Positions 27,013-37,115 are shown, counted from the first letter of the stretch. The stretch is DNA of 64,000 nt from Rhizobium sp. WYCCWR10014 (GCF_001657485.1 NZ_LXFU01000037.1:62001-126000), one strand, 5' to 3'. A program made the numbers and translations. Notes: a model not told the origin generated them from the letters alone.

Positions 27013-27537
27013 ATGAAACACCAGAATTGGATAGGCGCGAATCCTCGGCGACCGCATAATGTCGCGCTACCATTTGCCCGGAGGCTTCGATTGTCACGCC
27101 TTTCTGCAACTCTTCTTCTGCTTGGAGCAATCCTCCTTGGCGACTCAAGCGCTCTCGCGCAGTCCGACAGCGACGTTTATAACCGCATCGAAGAGCTGCA
27201 CGGCGATGCCGCGGGCTTCGACCGACCGCTGCGCCAGCTTGTCAAGGCGATGCGCTCGGACGAAGCCGAGACCATCGCCGGGCTTGGCGAATACCCGCTG
27301 ACGGTCAAGGCCAATAATGAGACCTACGACGTCAAGAACGCCGAGGATTTCATCGACAATTTCGACGATCTCGTGACGCCGCAAACGCGCCGCGCCGTCG
27401 GACGCCAGCAATACAAGGATCTTTTCGTCAACAGCGACGGCGTCATGCTGGCCGGCGGCGCCGTCTGGATGGGCGCGGTCTGCGACGACAACGCTTGCGA
27501 GGCGAGCCATTGGGCGATCATCGCGATCAACAACTGA
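27013..27537 (+). CDS. Secreted hypothetical protein
   Basis: 174 residues with a long basic N-region then a hydrophobic core LSATLLLLGAILLGDSSALA, so a signal peptide cleaved near residue 50. The mature part is acidic: VYNRIEELHGDAAGFDRPLR, LVKAMRSDEAETIAGLGEYP, a middle FIDNFDDLVTPQTRRAV and VMLAGGAVWMGAVCDDNACE near the end. The fold recalls NTF2-like periplasmic domains, but I cannot confirm a family. It is followed 22 bases later by the DUF4087-like gene, so the two are probably an operon. Confidence 0.65.
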   Translation: MKHQNWIGANPRRPHNVALPFARRLRLSRLSATLLLLGAILLGDSSALAQSDSDVYNRIEELHGDAAGFDRPLRQLVKAMRSDEAETIAGLGEYPLTVKANNETYDVKNAEDFIDNFDDLVTPQTRRAVGRQQYKDLFVNSDGVMLAGGAVWMGAVCDDNACEASHWAIIAINN

Positions 27538-27559
27538 TATCTGTCGAGGGGAAAAGGCA

Positions 27560-27925
27560 ATGAGATACCAGATAGCCGCCGCGGTCATGACCGCAGCTCT
27601 TGTCGTCGCAGCCAATGCACGGGCCGCAGAGACCCGCTGCGGCTGGATCGAAAATCCGACGCCCGCCAACTGGTGGCTGGAGGACGCGGAGAACACTTGG
27701 ACGATCATGACCCAGGGCGACGATGCCGGCGAGGTGGAAGGCATGGAGTTGATCTCCGACATCTCCGAACATGAGTATGTGAGAACCAACGGCAATTACG
27801 GCTATGCCTGCGCCTGCATGAGTGTGGAAACCGATGGCAAGCACCGCATCACCCGCATCCTCTCCTTCCGCCAGCTAAAGCTCGCCAAATGCCGTGCCGA
27901 CAAAGCGCTGAAATTCCCCGGCTGA
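27560..27925 (+). CDS. Secreted DUF4087-like protein
   Basis: 121 residues with signal peptide MRYQIAAAVMTAALVVAANA ending ARA. The mature start ETRCGWIENPTPANWWLEDA and WTIMTQGDDAGEVEG match my memory of DUF4087 proteins, followed by YGYACACMSVETDGKHRITR and FRQLKLAKCRADKALKF. Four cysteines could form disulfides. Function unknown. Its start is preceded by GAGGGGAAAAGG and it trails the secreted protein of 27013-27537. Confidence 0.7.
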   Translation: MRYQIAAAVMTAALVVAANARAAETRCGWIENPTPANWWLEDAENTWTIMTQGDDAGEVEGMELISDISEHEYVRTNGNYGYACACMSVETDGKHRITRILSFRQLKLAKCRADKALKFPG

Positions 27926-28008
27926 CCAACTGATCGCCCGCATACCGGATGGTGGCCGCGATCATGACCCAATCTTCCAGAGGCAGTCGGTCCGCGAAGA
28001 GCCGCAGC

Positions 28009-29691
28009 CTATGACGCCCCGGCGCAACCAGAGGGGATCGAGAGAGGCTCCGCTGGCATCGTCTTGTCGATCGCGTAAAGCTTCGCAAAACCCGCATCTT
28101 CGACCAGCGTCAGGCCCGCCGGCATCAAGTTGCCGACATAGCGGTCGGGGATATCGGCATTGGCGACGAGGACGAAATCGAAACGTCTGCGCCAATCCGA
28201 CAGATAAGGCGTGAAGTTTCTATATTCCTGCATCATTGCCGGGCATGAAAGTACGCCGATCGACACTAGATTGCCCTCAGGAACTGCGATCTCCGACCAC
28301 GGCGGCAGAACGGAGAGCGGCTGCTTGCCTTTTGCCGTGAAAAGCGTCGGCACGAAAGCATGCGAGAAGGGCACGGCAAGCGTCGGCAAGTGCCGGAAAG
28401 TATCCAACCCCCAGGCAAAATGCCGGTTGGAGTGGGCAAGACCGCTCACTGTCTCGGGTTCATGGCCCAGAGGCAGCACGGCTGCACCGGCCGGCACTTT
28501 TTTAAGCGCAGTCTCGATGGCGGCAACATCCTTCTGCGCCAACCACCAGTTCCAGCCGATCCAGCCGGTGCGGCCGAAGACCGCGAGATTGATGGTGAGC
28601 GCCAGCAACAGCGCTTGCCGGCGCGTGAGATTGGCGAAGGGACACACCATCGCCATGGCGACGAGCGCTGCCATGATCGGAAAGCGCCAACTGATCCATC
28701 CGGTGCCGAGCATGTGGCGAGGCGAAACACAGGACAGAAGCAGCAGGCCGCACGCGGCGACGGCAAGCCCCGCATGGATGCGGATGTCGCCCGCGCGTAC
28801 GGCACGCGTGCAGACGAGGATCAGTGGCAGAACCAGCACGACATCCACCACCGGCACATAGGTCGTGATGGCGGAGAGCAGATTTAGGGCGATCAGGACG
28901 ATACCGTCGTTCCAGGCAAGGCCGAGACCGTTGCCACCGGCATTGGGCAAAGCCGCCGTATGGAGATAGAGCGCGAGCGGCGGCAGGACGCAGGCGCTAA
29001 GGGCCAGCGCCAACCGGCCGGCGAGCCGCATCAGACCGGCCTTCGATCGCACGATGTTAATGCGCCAGGAAAATTCGAGGCCGCAGACGATTGCCATATA
29101 GAAGCCGAGCGAGAAGATGTGCATCACCGTCAGCAGCAGCGCGGCGACAAGCCGCCAGGCAAAGACCACGGCGGGATTTCCGCCCTGCAGCCGCAGATCG
29201 ACGCAGGCAAAGGCAAGCGCCATGCCGAGGCCGATCTGGAAGTTGATGAAGCCGCCGATCATGGTGGCGCACCAGCTAAGCGACAGCATGGCGGTCTGCC
29301 AATGGTGCCGGCCGCCGAAAAGCGCGCGGTGCAGGCCGATTGCCCCGAGCGGGGGCAGCACGATCGCCAGGAAAAGCAAAGTCCGCGCAAGCCTGTCGGC
29401 CCCGACGAGCGGCCCCAGCCAGGTGGCCAGAACGTCGATCCCGACATTGGTGAAGGTGCGGTTCCAATCGACCACATACATCTCAGGAAACGGCTGCTCG
29501 GCGATCCCGCCGGAAAGGAGCCAGATACGGGCGTAATGATTGGCGTAATCGAGAACTGGCGGAAAGGGAAACAGGAGAACCAGAGCCGCGGCAAGTCCGA
29601 CGAATGCGACGATCGCAACGGTGGAATCCTGCCTGGCGATCGATTCCTCAGGCCCGGCTGCGGCCACAGCAGGCGCGGCAATCCGGTCCAT
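28009..29691 (-). CDS. Polytopic membrane protein, GT-C-like
   Basis: A 560-residue membrane protein with roughly ten hydrophobic helices in residues 25-400 (for example TVAIVAFVGLAAALVLLFPF and RLALALSACVLPPLALYLHT), then a soluble C-terminal domain of about 160 residues (AAVLPLGHEPETVSGL, GVLSCPAMMQEYRNFTPYLS). An early periplasmic loop has LDYANHYARIWLL with Asp and His, the kind of loop used catalytically by GT-C glycosyltransferases. Its ATG overlaps the stop of the GT2 gene by one base (TAATG), so it probably uses the lipid-linked sugar made by that enzyme. Confidence 0.6.
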   Translation of the reverse strand: MDRIAAPAVAAAGPEESIARQDSTVAIVAFVGLAAALVLLFPFPPVLDYANHYARIWLLSGGIAEQPFPEMYVVDWNRTFTNVGIDVLATWLGPLVGADRLARTLLFLAIVLPPLGAIGLHRALFGGRHHWQTAMLSLSWCATMIGGFINFQIGLGMALAFACVDLRLQGGNPAVVFAWRLVAALLLTVMHIFSLGFYMAIVCGLEFSWRINIVRSKAGLMRLAGRLALALSACVLPPLALYLHTAALPNAGGNGLGLAWNDGIVLIALNLLSAITTYVPVVDVVLVLPLILVCTRAVRAGDIRIHAGLAVAACGLLLLSCVSPRHMLGTGWISWRFPIMAALVAMAMVCPFANLTRRQALLLALTINLAVFGRTGWIGWNWWLAQKDVAAIETALKKVPAGAAVLPLGHEPETVSGLAHSNRHFAWGLDTFRHLPTLAVPFSHAFVPTLFTAKGKQPLSVLPPWSEIAVPEGNLVSIGVLSCPAMMQEYRNFTPYLSDWRRRFDFVLVANADIPDRYVGNLMPAGLTLVEDAGFAKLYAIDKTMPAEPLSIPSGCAGAS

Positions 29692-30749
29692 TATCCGATC
29701 CGGCTGTTCTTTTGCGAGCGCGGCGGCTCTTCGGATGCAAAGGCCGCATCCAGCGCGGCGCGCTTGTCGCTGGCGCTCATCTCCGAGAAAGCGATCGACA
29801 ATTCTGCGTGTTCACTGCCGCGCACGATCGTCTCGACCATGAACATCGGCCGCTTCTTGCTCTCCTGTACCAGACGGCCGAGATACTCGCCGATGATGCC
29901 GATGCAGATCAGCTGGATAGCGCTGAAGGCGCTGACCGCGGCCATGATCGACGACCAGCCGGTCACGGTCTCGCCCTGCAGCCAGCGAACGAAGGTGTAG
30001 ACGAGCAACGCGATCGCGACGCCCGCGCTCATCATGCCAAGCCAAGTGCTGATGCGCAGCGGCGTCGTCGAAAAGCTCGTGATCGCATCCAGAGCGAAAT
30101 TGATCATCTTTCGCAGAGGATATTTCGTCGTGCCGGCAAAGCGCGCGTCACGTTCGTAGGGGAGAGCCACCTGCCTGCCGCCGATCCAGCTGACCATCCC
30201 GCGGATGAAGCGATCGCGCTCCGGCATCGCCAGCAGGATATCGACGACGCGCCGGCGCATCAGCCGGAAATCACCGGTATCGCGCGGAATGGTCACGGAA
30301 GCGAGCTTGGACAAAGCGCGATAGAAAAGCGAAGCGGAGGCCAGCTTGAACCAGCTTTCGCCCTGGCGGCGCGTGCGCTGGCCGTAAACGACGTCGGCGC
30401 CGCGCTCCATGATCGGCATCATCATCAAAAGCAGCTCGGGCGGGTCCTGAAGATCGGCATCGATCAAAAGCACGCGCTCGCCCCGCGACGCGGAAAGGCC
30501 CGCCGTCGCTGCCAGCTGGTGGCCATGATTGCGCAGAAGACGAACACCGAGCACCTGCGGCACATCTGCCGCCAGAGCCGAAATGATCTCCCAGGTGCGG
30601 TCGGACGAGCCGTCATCGACGAGAATGAGCTCGAAGGCGTCGCCGGCGACACTACGACCGGCAGCGGCAGCGCGGCGGCAGAACTCGCGCAGCCCTTCTT
30701 CCTCGTTGTGACAAGGCGCGACGATGGAAAGAAATGGGACTTGCGCCAT
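29691..30749 (-). CDS. Family 2 glycosyltransferase, polyprenyl-phosphate type
   Basis: 352 residues. The GT-A domain has SIVAPCHNEEEGLREF at the start, LILVDDGSSDRTWEII, the DxD-type LLIDADLQDPPELL and DTGDFRLMRRRVVDI. Two transmembrane helices follow at about 235-300 (MMSAGVAIALLVYTFVRWLQ and IQLICIGIIGEYLGRLVQES). This is the DPM1/ArnC/GtrB arrangement, which loads a sugar onto undecaprenyl phosphate. The coupled downstream GT-C-like protein could then transfer the sugar in the periplasm. Confidence 0.85.
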   Translation of the reverse strand: MAQVPFLSIVAPCHNEEEGLREFCRRAAAAGRSVAGDAFELILVDDGSSDRTWEIISALAADVPQVLGVRLLRNHGHQLAATAGLSASRGERVLLIDADLQDPPELLLMMMPIMERGADVVYGQRTRRQGESWFKLASASLFYRALSKLASVTIPRDTGDFRLMRRRVVDILLAMPERDRFIRGMVSWIGGRQVALPYERDARFAGTTKYPLRKMINFALDAITSFSTTPLRISTWLGMMSAGVAIALLVYTFVRWLQGETVTGWSSIMAAVSAFSAIQLICIGIIGEYLGRLVQESKKRPMFMVETIVRGSEHAELSIAFSEMSASDKRAALDAAFASEEPPRSQKNSRIG

Positions 30750-30877
30750 GCTGACGTCGGTGCCTGCTTGATGTTTGGCGCCAGACTAACGACGAAAGGT
30801 CAAACATCCTTTAACGATTGTCGTCGCTTTGCTTTTCGCCGATCGGACGACAACACCGTCCTTAGACGCGCGTTGCT

Positions 30878-31786
30878 CTATTCCGCCGCCATGATATCGC
30901 GGGCGCCGTCAACATCGCGGGCCGGCGAGGCGCCGTAGAGGCGGCTGTATTCGCGGCTGAACTGCGACGGGCTTTGATAACCGACGCGGTGGCCGGCCGT
31001 GCCCGCATCCAGGCGCTCCACGAGCATCAAGCGGCGCGCCTCATGCAGGCGGAGCTGCTTCTGATACTGCACCGGCGTCATCGCCGTCACCGACTTGAAA
31101 TGATGATGGAAGGACGACACGCTCATGCTGACGCGGTCGGCGAGGTCCTCGATGCGCAGTGGCCGCGCGAAATTCTCCTTCAGCCATGCGACGGCGCGCG
31201 CGATCCTGTTGCTGTGGCTGTCTGCAGTAGCGATGTTGATCAGCCGGGCGCCATCCGGCCCGGTCAGCACCCGGTAGAGGATTTCCTGTTCGATCAGCGG
31301 CGCCATGGCAGGAATGTCGCCTGGACGATCGAGCAAGCGCAGCAGGCGGACGGCAGCATCCAGGAGCTCTGGCGGCGCGACGTTCACCGCCATCCCGCGC
31401 TGCCCGTCGGTATGGGCGGCCGGGCTCGGAATATCGATGCGACTGAGCAACTCCAGCAGCTTTTCCGAGTCGATTGCCAGCCCCAGGCAGAGATGCGGAA
31501 CCTCAGGGCTCGCCTCCGTGACGCGCCAGGCGACAGGCAGGTCGAGCGAGGTCAGCAGATAGTCGCCAGTCCCGTAGCTGATAAGTTCCGTGCCGAGGCG
31601 CAGGCTCTTGGCTCCCTGCAGCACAAAGGCAAAACAGGGCCGGTAGCTGCTGTGCAGCGGATCGCTAGGCTTGGACCGACGGCTGATGTGAAGATTGCCG
31701 ATATCAGTCGAAAACTCGCCGTCACCAGCCGCGAAACGCATCGCGATATCGACAATTTCCTGATAGGGGCTGAAGGGCAAAGTCAT
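30878..31786 (-). CDS. AraC family regulator
   Basis: 302 residues with an AraC_N-type cupin domain (residues 15-165: [40 protein letters not shown]) and a C-terminal pair of helix-turn-helix motifs ([40 protein letters not shown]). It is divergent from the alcohol dehydrogenase gene at 31991, 204 bases away. This AraC/ADH pairing is common in Proteobacteria and suggests that an aldehyde or alcohol controls the dehydrogenase. Confidence 0.88.
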   Translation of the reverse strand: MTLPFSPYQEIVDIAMRFAAGDGEFSTDIGNLHISRRSKPSDPLHSSYRPCFAFVLQGAKSLRLGTELISYGTGDYLLTSLDLPVAWRVTEASPEVPHLCLGLAIDSEKLLELLSRIDIPSPAAHTDGQRGMAVNVAPPELLDAAVRLLRLLDRPGDIPAMAPLIEQEILYRVLTGPDGARLINIATADSHSNRIARAVAWLKENFARPLRIEDLADRVSMSVSSFHHHFKSVTAMTPVQYQKQLRLHEARRLMLVERLDAGTAGHRVGYQSPSQFSREYSRLYGASPARDVDGARDIMAAE

Positions 31787-31990
31787 GCGGCAACTCTTTC
31801 TGTCAACTGTCTGACGCCGGCGATACCGCTCTTATCTAGAGTGCCTTGGCCATTTCACAAACAGGCCGGCGCCTCACTTTTGCAGGATCGTGCAAAAAGC
31901 TTAGAGGATCGCTCTAACCCTCTGACGCAGTTCCGGGCAATAGTCCACCATCTCTTTCAACCCCCACCACAATCGAAAAGGATGGTTCCC

Positions 31991-33037
31991 ATGCCTATTG
32001 CAAGAGGCTACGCCGCGACCGACGCTTCCAAGCCGCTGACGCCTTTCACCTTCGAACGCCGCAACCCGAACCCCGACGACGTCGTTATCGACATCAAGTT
32101 TGCCGGCATCTGCCATTCGGACATCCACACTGTCCGCAACGAATGGAAGAACGCCGTCTATCCGATCGTGCCCGGCCATGAGATCGCCGGCATCGTATCG
32201 GCTGTCGGTTCCGATGTGACCAAATTCAAGGTTGGTGATCGCGTCGGCGTCGGCTGCTTCGTCGATTCCTGCATCGGCTGCGCCGAGCGCGACCTCGATC
32301 GGGAACAGTATATGCCGGGGCTCGCTGGCACCTACAACGACTTCGAAGCCGACCGCAAGACACGGACCCAGGGCGGCTATTCCGACTCGATCGTCGTCAG
32401 GGAAGGCTATGTCATGTCCATTCCGGACAATCTGCCGCTCGATGCCTCCGCGCCGCTGCTCTGCGCCGGCATCACGCTCTATTCGCCGCTGCGCCACTGG
32501 AATGCCGGCCCCGGCAAGAAGGTCGCGATCGTGGGCATGGGCGGTCTCGGCCACATGGGCGTCAAGCTCGGCGCCGCCATGGGCGCCGATATCACAGTTC
32601 TCTCCCAGAGCCTTTCCAAGAAGGAAGATGGGCTGAAGCTCGGCGCCAAGGAATATTACGCCACCAACGACCCGGAAACCTTCACGAAGCTCGCCGGCAC
32701 ATTCGACCTGATCATCTGCACGGTCAGTGCCGAGATCGACTGGAATGCCTATCTCGGCCTCCTCAAGGTGGATGGTTCCTTCGTGGTGGTGGGCGCGCCG
32801 GAAAACCCGATCCCCGTGCACGCGTTCTCGGTCATCCCAGGCCGCAAGAGCATTTCCGGTTCGATGATCGGCTCGATCAAGGAAACCCAGGAAATGCTCG
32901 ACTTCTGCGGCGAGCACAACATCGTCTCCGAGATCGAGAAGATCAACATCCAGCAAGTCAACGAAGCCTATGAACGCGTCCTGAAAAGTGACGTCCGCTA
33001 CCGCTTCGTCATCGACATCGCCTCGCTGGCAGCGTGA
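31991..33037 (+). CDS. Zinc-type NAD(P)-dependent alcohol dehydrogenase (YahK-like)
   Basis: 348 residues from the ATG at 31991. Medium-chain dehydrogenase with catalytic zinc ligands in GICHSDIHT and GHEIAG, the Rossmann loop [20 protein letters not shown], and a C-terminal [14 protein letters not shown] typical of YahK/CAD-type aldehyde reductases. The structural zinc loop reads [16 protein letters not shown], keeping only two of the four cysteines usual in this family. It likely reduces aldehydes with NADPH and is probably controlled by the divergent AraC protein. Confidence 0.88.
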   Translation: MPIARGYAATDASKPLTPFTFERRNPNPDDVVIDIKFAGICHSDIHTVRNEWKNAVYPIVPGHEIAGIVSAVGSDVTKFKVGDRVGVGCFVDSCIGCAERDLDREQYMPGLAGTYNDFEADRKTRTQGGYSDSIVVREGYVMSIPDNLPLDASAPLLCAGITLYSPLRHWNAGPGKKVAIVGMGGLGHMGVKLGAAMGADITVLSQSLSKKEDGLKLGAKEYYATNDPETFTKLAGTFDLIICTVSAEIDWNAYLGLLKVDGSFVVVGAPENPIPVHAFSVIPGRKSISGSMIGSIKETQEMLDFCGEHNIVSEIEKINIQQVNEAYERVLKSDVRYRFVIDIASLAA

Positions 33038-33046
33038 GAAAATGAG

Positions 33047-33072
33047 AGGCGGCTCGCGAGAGCCGCCTTTTT
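33047..33072 (+). terminator. Rho-independent terminator of the alcohol dehydrogenase gene
   Basis: AGGCGGCT (33047-33054) and AGCCGCCT (33061-33068) pair across a 6-base loop, followed by TTTT, 10 bases after the stop. Confidence 0.8.
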
Positions 33073-33096
33073 GCTAACGGCATCCTCCATCCGTCC

Positions 33097-35051
33097 TCAT
33101 GCTGAGGCTCTCGTGGACTGCAGCCGCAGCAGATATTCGACTGGTTTGAACGGATCGGGGCCCGAGCGCTGCCGCGAACGTGGCAGGCCGGCCAATGGGG
33201 CATAACGGTCGAAAGAGGTTTCCATCGTCCCCGCCCCGCTTGTCAGGCCCGGCAATTGCTGCTGGACGCTCTGGATCATCGCGGACGCCATGGTGCCTTC
33301 CAGCCGAGCCATATCGTCGGCAACCACGGAATCCGTCACCGTCGCGGCAGATTTCGCAAGCAGGGTCAGCAAGCCGCTCAAGCTCTCCGCGGGCGCTTCG
33401 AGATGAAAGCGGTCGATCGGTTCGCATAAGACGGTTTGCGCGGCCGACAGCGCATCTGCCAGCACCCAAGGCGTCAACTGCCGGAAATCGGCGGCGGTGC
33501 TTGCAGGCGAGCTGTGCCGGGCTGCCGTCATCGCCACATGGCAATCGGTGACCTGCCAGCCGAAAATACCCTGCTTCAGCGTCTCGAACACAGTTTCTTC
33601 GACCGCCCTGTAAAAGCTGGCGGGCATCTGGCCCACGTCCACTTCAAGTGCAAAGCTGTTGCCTGCCCCTTCTCTACGCGGTTCGACCCGGAGGCCGACG
33701 GTAGCGAGAAACGGATTGGGCTCCTTGAAGAGGATCTGCAGGCCTTCCCCGGTTCCCACAAGCCTTTCCACTAAGATGACCGTGCTTTCCTCGAACTCAG
33801 CCTCGATACCGAAATCCGTCAGCAGGGTCGATTGGACGACCTCCTTCTGCACCTCGCCATAGAGCGATACGAAGACTTCCTCCGCATCATCGTCCCGGCG
33901 CAGATTGATCAATGGGTCCTGCTCGGCCATCTGGTTCAGAGCCAGCCAGAGCGCCGCCTTGTCGGAGGGCCTTCGGGCAAGGACGCGGGTTTCGAGACTG
34001 GGCGGGGCAAACTGCGGCCGCCCGCCCGCGAGCAGGTCGTCGCCCACTGCATCCCCGATGCGTGCGCCGGCAAGGCCGCTTACGCGCGCGATCTGCCCGG
34101 CACGGAAGCTTGCTGCGCCATGAACCCGGCCGGCCTCGAAAACGTCGATCGCGGTCACCCTATCCGGGCCCTTGGGTAAATCCAGATATTGCCGGACCCG
34201 GACCGTGCCTGACGTCAGATACATATAGGCCAGCTTTTCGCCACCCCAGCCGCGTTCGATCTTGAAGATTGTTCCGGCAATCGGTCCGTCCGGATCGAGG
34301 CGCCGGCCGGGCAATATCGTCGCAATGGCCGATGTGAGAGCCGGCACGCCGACGCCGGTCGTTGCCGCACCTGCGAAGACAGGATGCACCAGACCGCTCG
34401 CGACCTGATCGGTCAGGCAGCGTCCAAGCCTATCCGCCGTCAGCCGATCGGGCGCCAAGACGTAATCGTCGAGCAGCGCCTCGTCATTCTCCGCGAGCGC
34501 TTCGCAGAGCGGCGTGAAAAGTGGTTCGCATCCGGGAGCCAACGCCTCCACCCTGGCAAGCCTGTTGCCGGCATCGATCACGGAAGACACGGCGATGGGG
34601 CGAACTGGCAATTGGGCGGCAAGGGCCTTCAGCACATCCTCATATCGGGCGCCGAGACGATCGACCTTGTTGACGAAGAAGATGAAGGGAACGCCAAGCC
34701 GCCGCAGCGCCCGCACCAACACCCGCGTCTGGGCCTGCACGCCTTCGACGGCCGAAACGACGACGACTGCGGCATCCAGCAGTGCGAGCACCCGCTCGAC
34801 CTCGGCGATGAAATCCGGGTGACCGGGCGTGTCGATGAGATTGACGATCTTGTCGCCGATCGTGAACGACACTACCGCGGCTCTGATCGTGATGCCGCGT
34901 TGCCGCTCGAGTTCGAGAGTGTCCGTCTGTGTATTGCCGGTATCGACGCTGCCGAGCTTGTCGATAACGCCGGCATCAAAAGCAGTCTTTCGGTAAGGCT
35001 AGTCTTGCCTGCATCCACATGGGCGAGGATGCCCAGATTCAAAGTGCGCAT
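33097..35051 (-). pseudogene. Tetracycline-resistance-type ribosomal protection GTPase, frameshifted
   Basis: A translational GTPase of the TetM/OtrA class related to EF-G. The natural start is the ATG at 35051 (MRTLNLGILAHVDAGKTSLT, G1 motif AHVDAGKT). After codon 24 the frame is lost. A single missing T in the TTTT run at 34978-34981 would restore DAGVIDKLGSVDTGNTQTD and the RGITI switch I motif, joining the long downstream frame that holds DTPGH, NKVD and domains II-V to the stop at 33097. Repaired, the protein would have 651 residues, the family length. As sequenced, the G1 loop is separated from the rest; initiation at an internal ATG (34872) would give a protein without P-loop and switch I. 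It could be a real pseudogene or a base-calling error. Confidence 0.8.
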
Positions 35052-35060
35052 GAACCACCA

Positions 35061-35097
35061 ACTTCTCAGAATTTCGAATGTGATTTTCGTGAGAAGT
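35061..35097. promoter_or_regulatory. Inverted repeat upstream of the ribosomal protection gene
   Basis: ACTTCTCA (35061-35068) and TGAGAAGT (35090-35097) form an 8-bp inverted repeat with a 21-base spacer, 10 bases upstream of the start codon. It could be an operator or an mRNA leader hairpin. Confidence 0.3.
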
Positions 35098-35261
35098 GAA
35101 TCGGCGCATTGGAACCTCTACCCGCTGATAGCTACGGCTGGATGCGTAACCCCCAGTGGTCTCCGGAAGACGCCGGGCAAACCCTAAGGGCGGATCCGAA
35201 GATATGTCAAGCTTGGCTATATCGCTGCTTCGAGGCTTAGCCTTTGAGGACGGGCGAAGAG

Positions 35262-36527
35262 CTACTCCTCCTCCCGCATCGTCTCCCTCTGGGTGATCAG
35301 CCGGGCGCTGTGCTGGCCGCTCAGATAGATCCACAGCCAGCTCCAGGCGACGGAGAAGCGCGAGCGGGTGCCGATCAGGAAGTAGATATGGGCAAGACCC
35401 CAGATCCACCAGGCGATCCAGCCCTTCAGCTTGATCCGGCCGAAATCGATGATCGCGGCACTCTTGCCGATCGTCGCCAGGCTGCCCTGATGCCAGTAAC
35501 GGAAAGGCGCCGGCGCGGGTTTGCCGGATATGCGGGCGCGGATGACCTTGGCGACGTAACCGCCCTGCTGCTTGGCGGCAGGCGCAATGCCGGGCACCGG
35601 CTTGCCGTCCTCGCGCATGACGGAGGCGGTATCGCCGACGACGAAGACGTCGGGCAGACCAGGCGCGCTCAGATCCTTCTCGACCACGACGCGCCCTGCC
35701 CGGTCGGCTGCAACATCTAGCCACCGCGCTGCCGGCGAGGCGGTGACGCCGGCTGCCCAGACGATCGTCCGGCTGGCAACGAAAGTCTCGCCGATCTTTA
35801 CGCCGTCGGCGTTGCACTCAGTCACCGGCTTACCGAGATGGATTTCGACCCCGAGTTTCTCCAGCGCCTTCTGAGCATAGGCCGAAAGCTCTTCGGCGAA
35901 GGTCGGCAGTACCCGTGGGCCAGCCTCGACCAGCACAACGCGGGTCTTGCGCGTATCGATGTTGCGGAATTCCTTGGGCAGCGTGAAATGCGCAAGCTCG
36001 GCAATAATGCCGGCCAGCTCGACACCGGTCGGCCCGGCTCCGACGATGGTGAAGGTCAGAAGCGCATCGCGCACGGCAGGATCGGCCTCCATCTCCGCCT
36101 TCTCGAAGGCAAGCAGCACGCGCCGACGGATCGTCGTCGCATCCTCCAGCGTCTTCAGGCCGGGCGCCACCGGCTCCCATTCGTCGTGGCCGAAATAGGC
36201 ATGCGTCGCTCCGGTCGCCAACACCAGCGTATCGTAACCAAGAGTCATGCCGTTGCGTAAGGAAACAGTCTTCGCGCCGCTGTCGACGCCGGTGACCTCT
36301 CCGAGCAGCACCGTCACGTCAGGCCGGTCGGCATAGAGGCGGCGGATCGGCCAGGCGATCTCCGAGGTGGAAAGAATGGTGGTCGCCACCTGATAGAGCA
36401 GCGGCTGGAAGAGATGGTGATTGCGCCGGTCGACCAGCGTGATCTTGACGCCGGCGCCCTTCAACCCGTTGACGAGCTGTAGCCCGCCGAAACCGCCGCC
36501 GACAACGACGACATGATGATCGCTCAT
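35262..36527 (-). CDS. ndh: Type II NADH dehydrogenase (NDH-2)
   Basis: 421 residues. FAD-binding GGGFGG at residues 10-15 and LVDRRNHHLFQPLLYQVATT, the second Rossmann motif FTIVGAGPTGVELAGIIAEL for NADH, and VWAAGVTASPAARWL. FAD contacts DVFVVGDTASV and PAAKQQGGYVAKVI follow. The C-terminal amphipathic segment WIAWWIWGLAHIYFLIG would bind the membrane. NDH-2 passes electrons from NADH to quinone without pumping protons. It is transcribed alone, towards the frameshifted GTPase gene. Confidence 0.9.
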   Translation of the reverse strand: MSDHHVVVVGGGFGGLQLVNGLKGAGVKITLVDRRNHHLFQPLLYQVATTILSTSEIAWPIRRLYADRPDVTVLLGEVTGVDSGAKTVSLRNGMTLGYDTLVLATGATHAYFGHDEWEPVAPGLKTLEDATTIRRRVLLAFEKAEMEADPAVRDALLTFTIVGAGPTGVELAGIIAELAHFTLPKEFRNIDTRKTRVVLVEAGPRVLPTFAEELSAYAQKALEKLGVEIHLGKPVTECNADGVKIGETFVASRTIVWAAGVTASPAARWLDVAADRAGRVVVEKDLSAPGLPDVFVVGDTASVMREDGKPVPGIAPAAKQQGGYVAKVIRARISGKPAPAPFRYWHQGSLATIGKSAAIIDFGRIKLKGWIAWWIWGLAHIYFLIGTRSRFSVAWSWLWIYLSGQHSARLITQRETMREEE

Positions 36528-36635
36528 GACCTACCCCTTTGCGCCACTTCGCTCAAAGCCAATGTGGCCTTCGCCGCGAAGGTTGCAACTGCCGTTTCGG
36601 CATACCTCCCCTGCATGCCGGTCGGTCGAGCTTGC

Positions 36636-37100
36636 TCAATCGGCATATCCAACGGGGATCGCCGTGCCGCCCTTCAGAAGCTCCATCGAGATCGACGCTG
36701 AAACATCGAAAAGCTCGATCTTCCGCACGATCTGCTTGTAGATCACATCGTAATGTTCGACGCGCGGCAGCACGATCTTCAGGATGTAATCGTGATTGCC
36801 GGTCAGACGGTGCGCCTCGACGATCTCGGGAATGTCGCTGATGATCCGGCGGAAGGTCTCCGTCCATTCGTCGGAATGGTGCGCCGTCTTGACCAGCGCG
36901 AAGACCGTCGTCGGTACGCCCATCTTTTCCCGGTCGAGCACGACGATGCGCCGGGCGATATGGCCACTCTCCTCCAGCCTTTGGATGCGCCGCGAGCAGG
37001 CCGATATCGAAAGCGCCACGCGCTCGGCAAGATCGGTCACGGATATGCCCGCATCCTTTTGCAATATATCGAGAATGCGCCTGTCGCGATCATCAAGCAT
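36636..37100 (-). CDS. Lrp/AsnC family regulator
   Basis: 154 residues. The N-terminal helix-turn-helix is LDDRDRRILDILQKDAGISV with TDLAERVALSISACSRRIQR; the RAM/AsnC effector domain runs from about 65 (VFALVKTAHHSDEWTETFR, VEAHRLTGNHDYILKIVLP). Lrp-type proteins form octamers that wrap DNA and sense amino acids. It is divergent from an aspartate/glutamate racemase-like gene, the probable target, and the gap carries a 10-bp inverted repeat. Confidence 0.88.
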   Translation of the reverse strand: MLDDRDRRILDILQKDAGISVTDLAERVALSISACSRRIQRLEESGHIARRIVVLDREKMGVPTTVFALVKTAHHSDEWTETFRRIISDIPEIVEAHRLTGNHDYILKIVLPRVEHYDVIYKQIVRKIELFDVSASISMELLKGGTAIPVGYAD

Positions 37101-37115
37101 GTGTCGAGCATATAC

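Noticed and set aside
27849..28097. Minus-strand frame containing RLPLEDWVMIAATIRYAG
   Set aside because: The phrase looks protein-like, but the frame overlaps the ends of two real genes and has no start signal or family match. At most it is a decayed gene end.
29604..30938. A 444-codon frame antisense to the glycosyltransferase genes
   Set aside because: It is a compositional shadow of the GT2 gene and its partner and has no domain.
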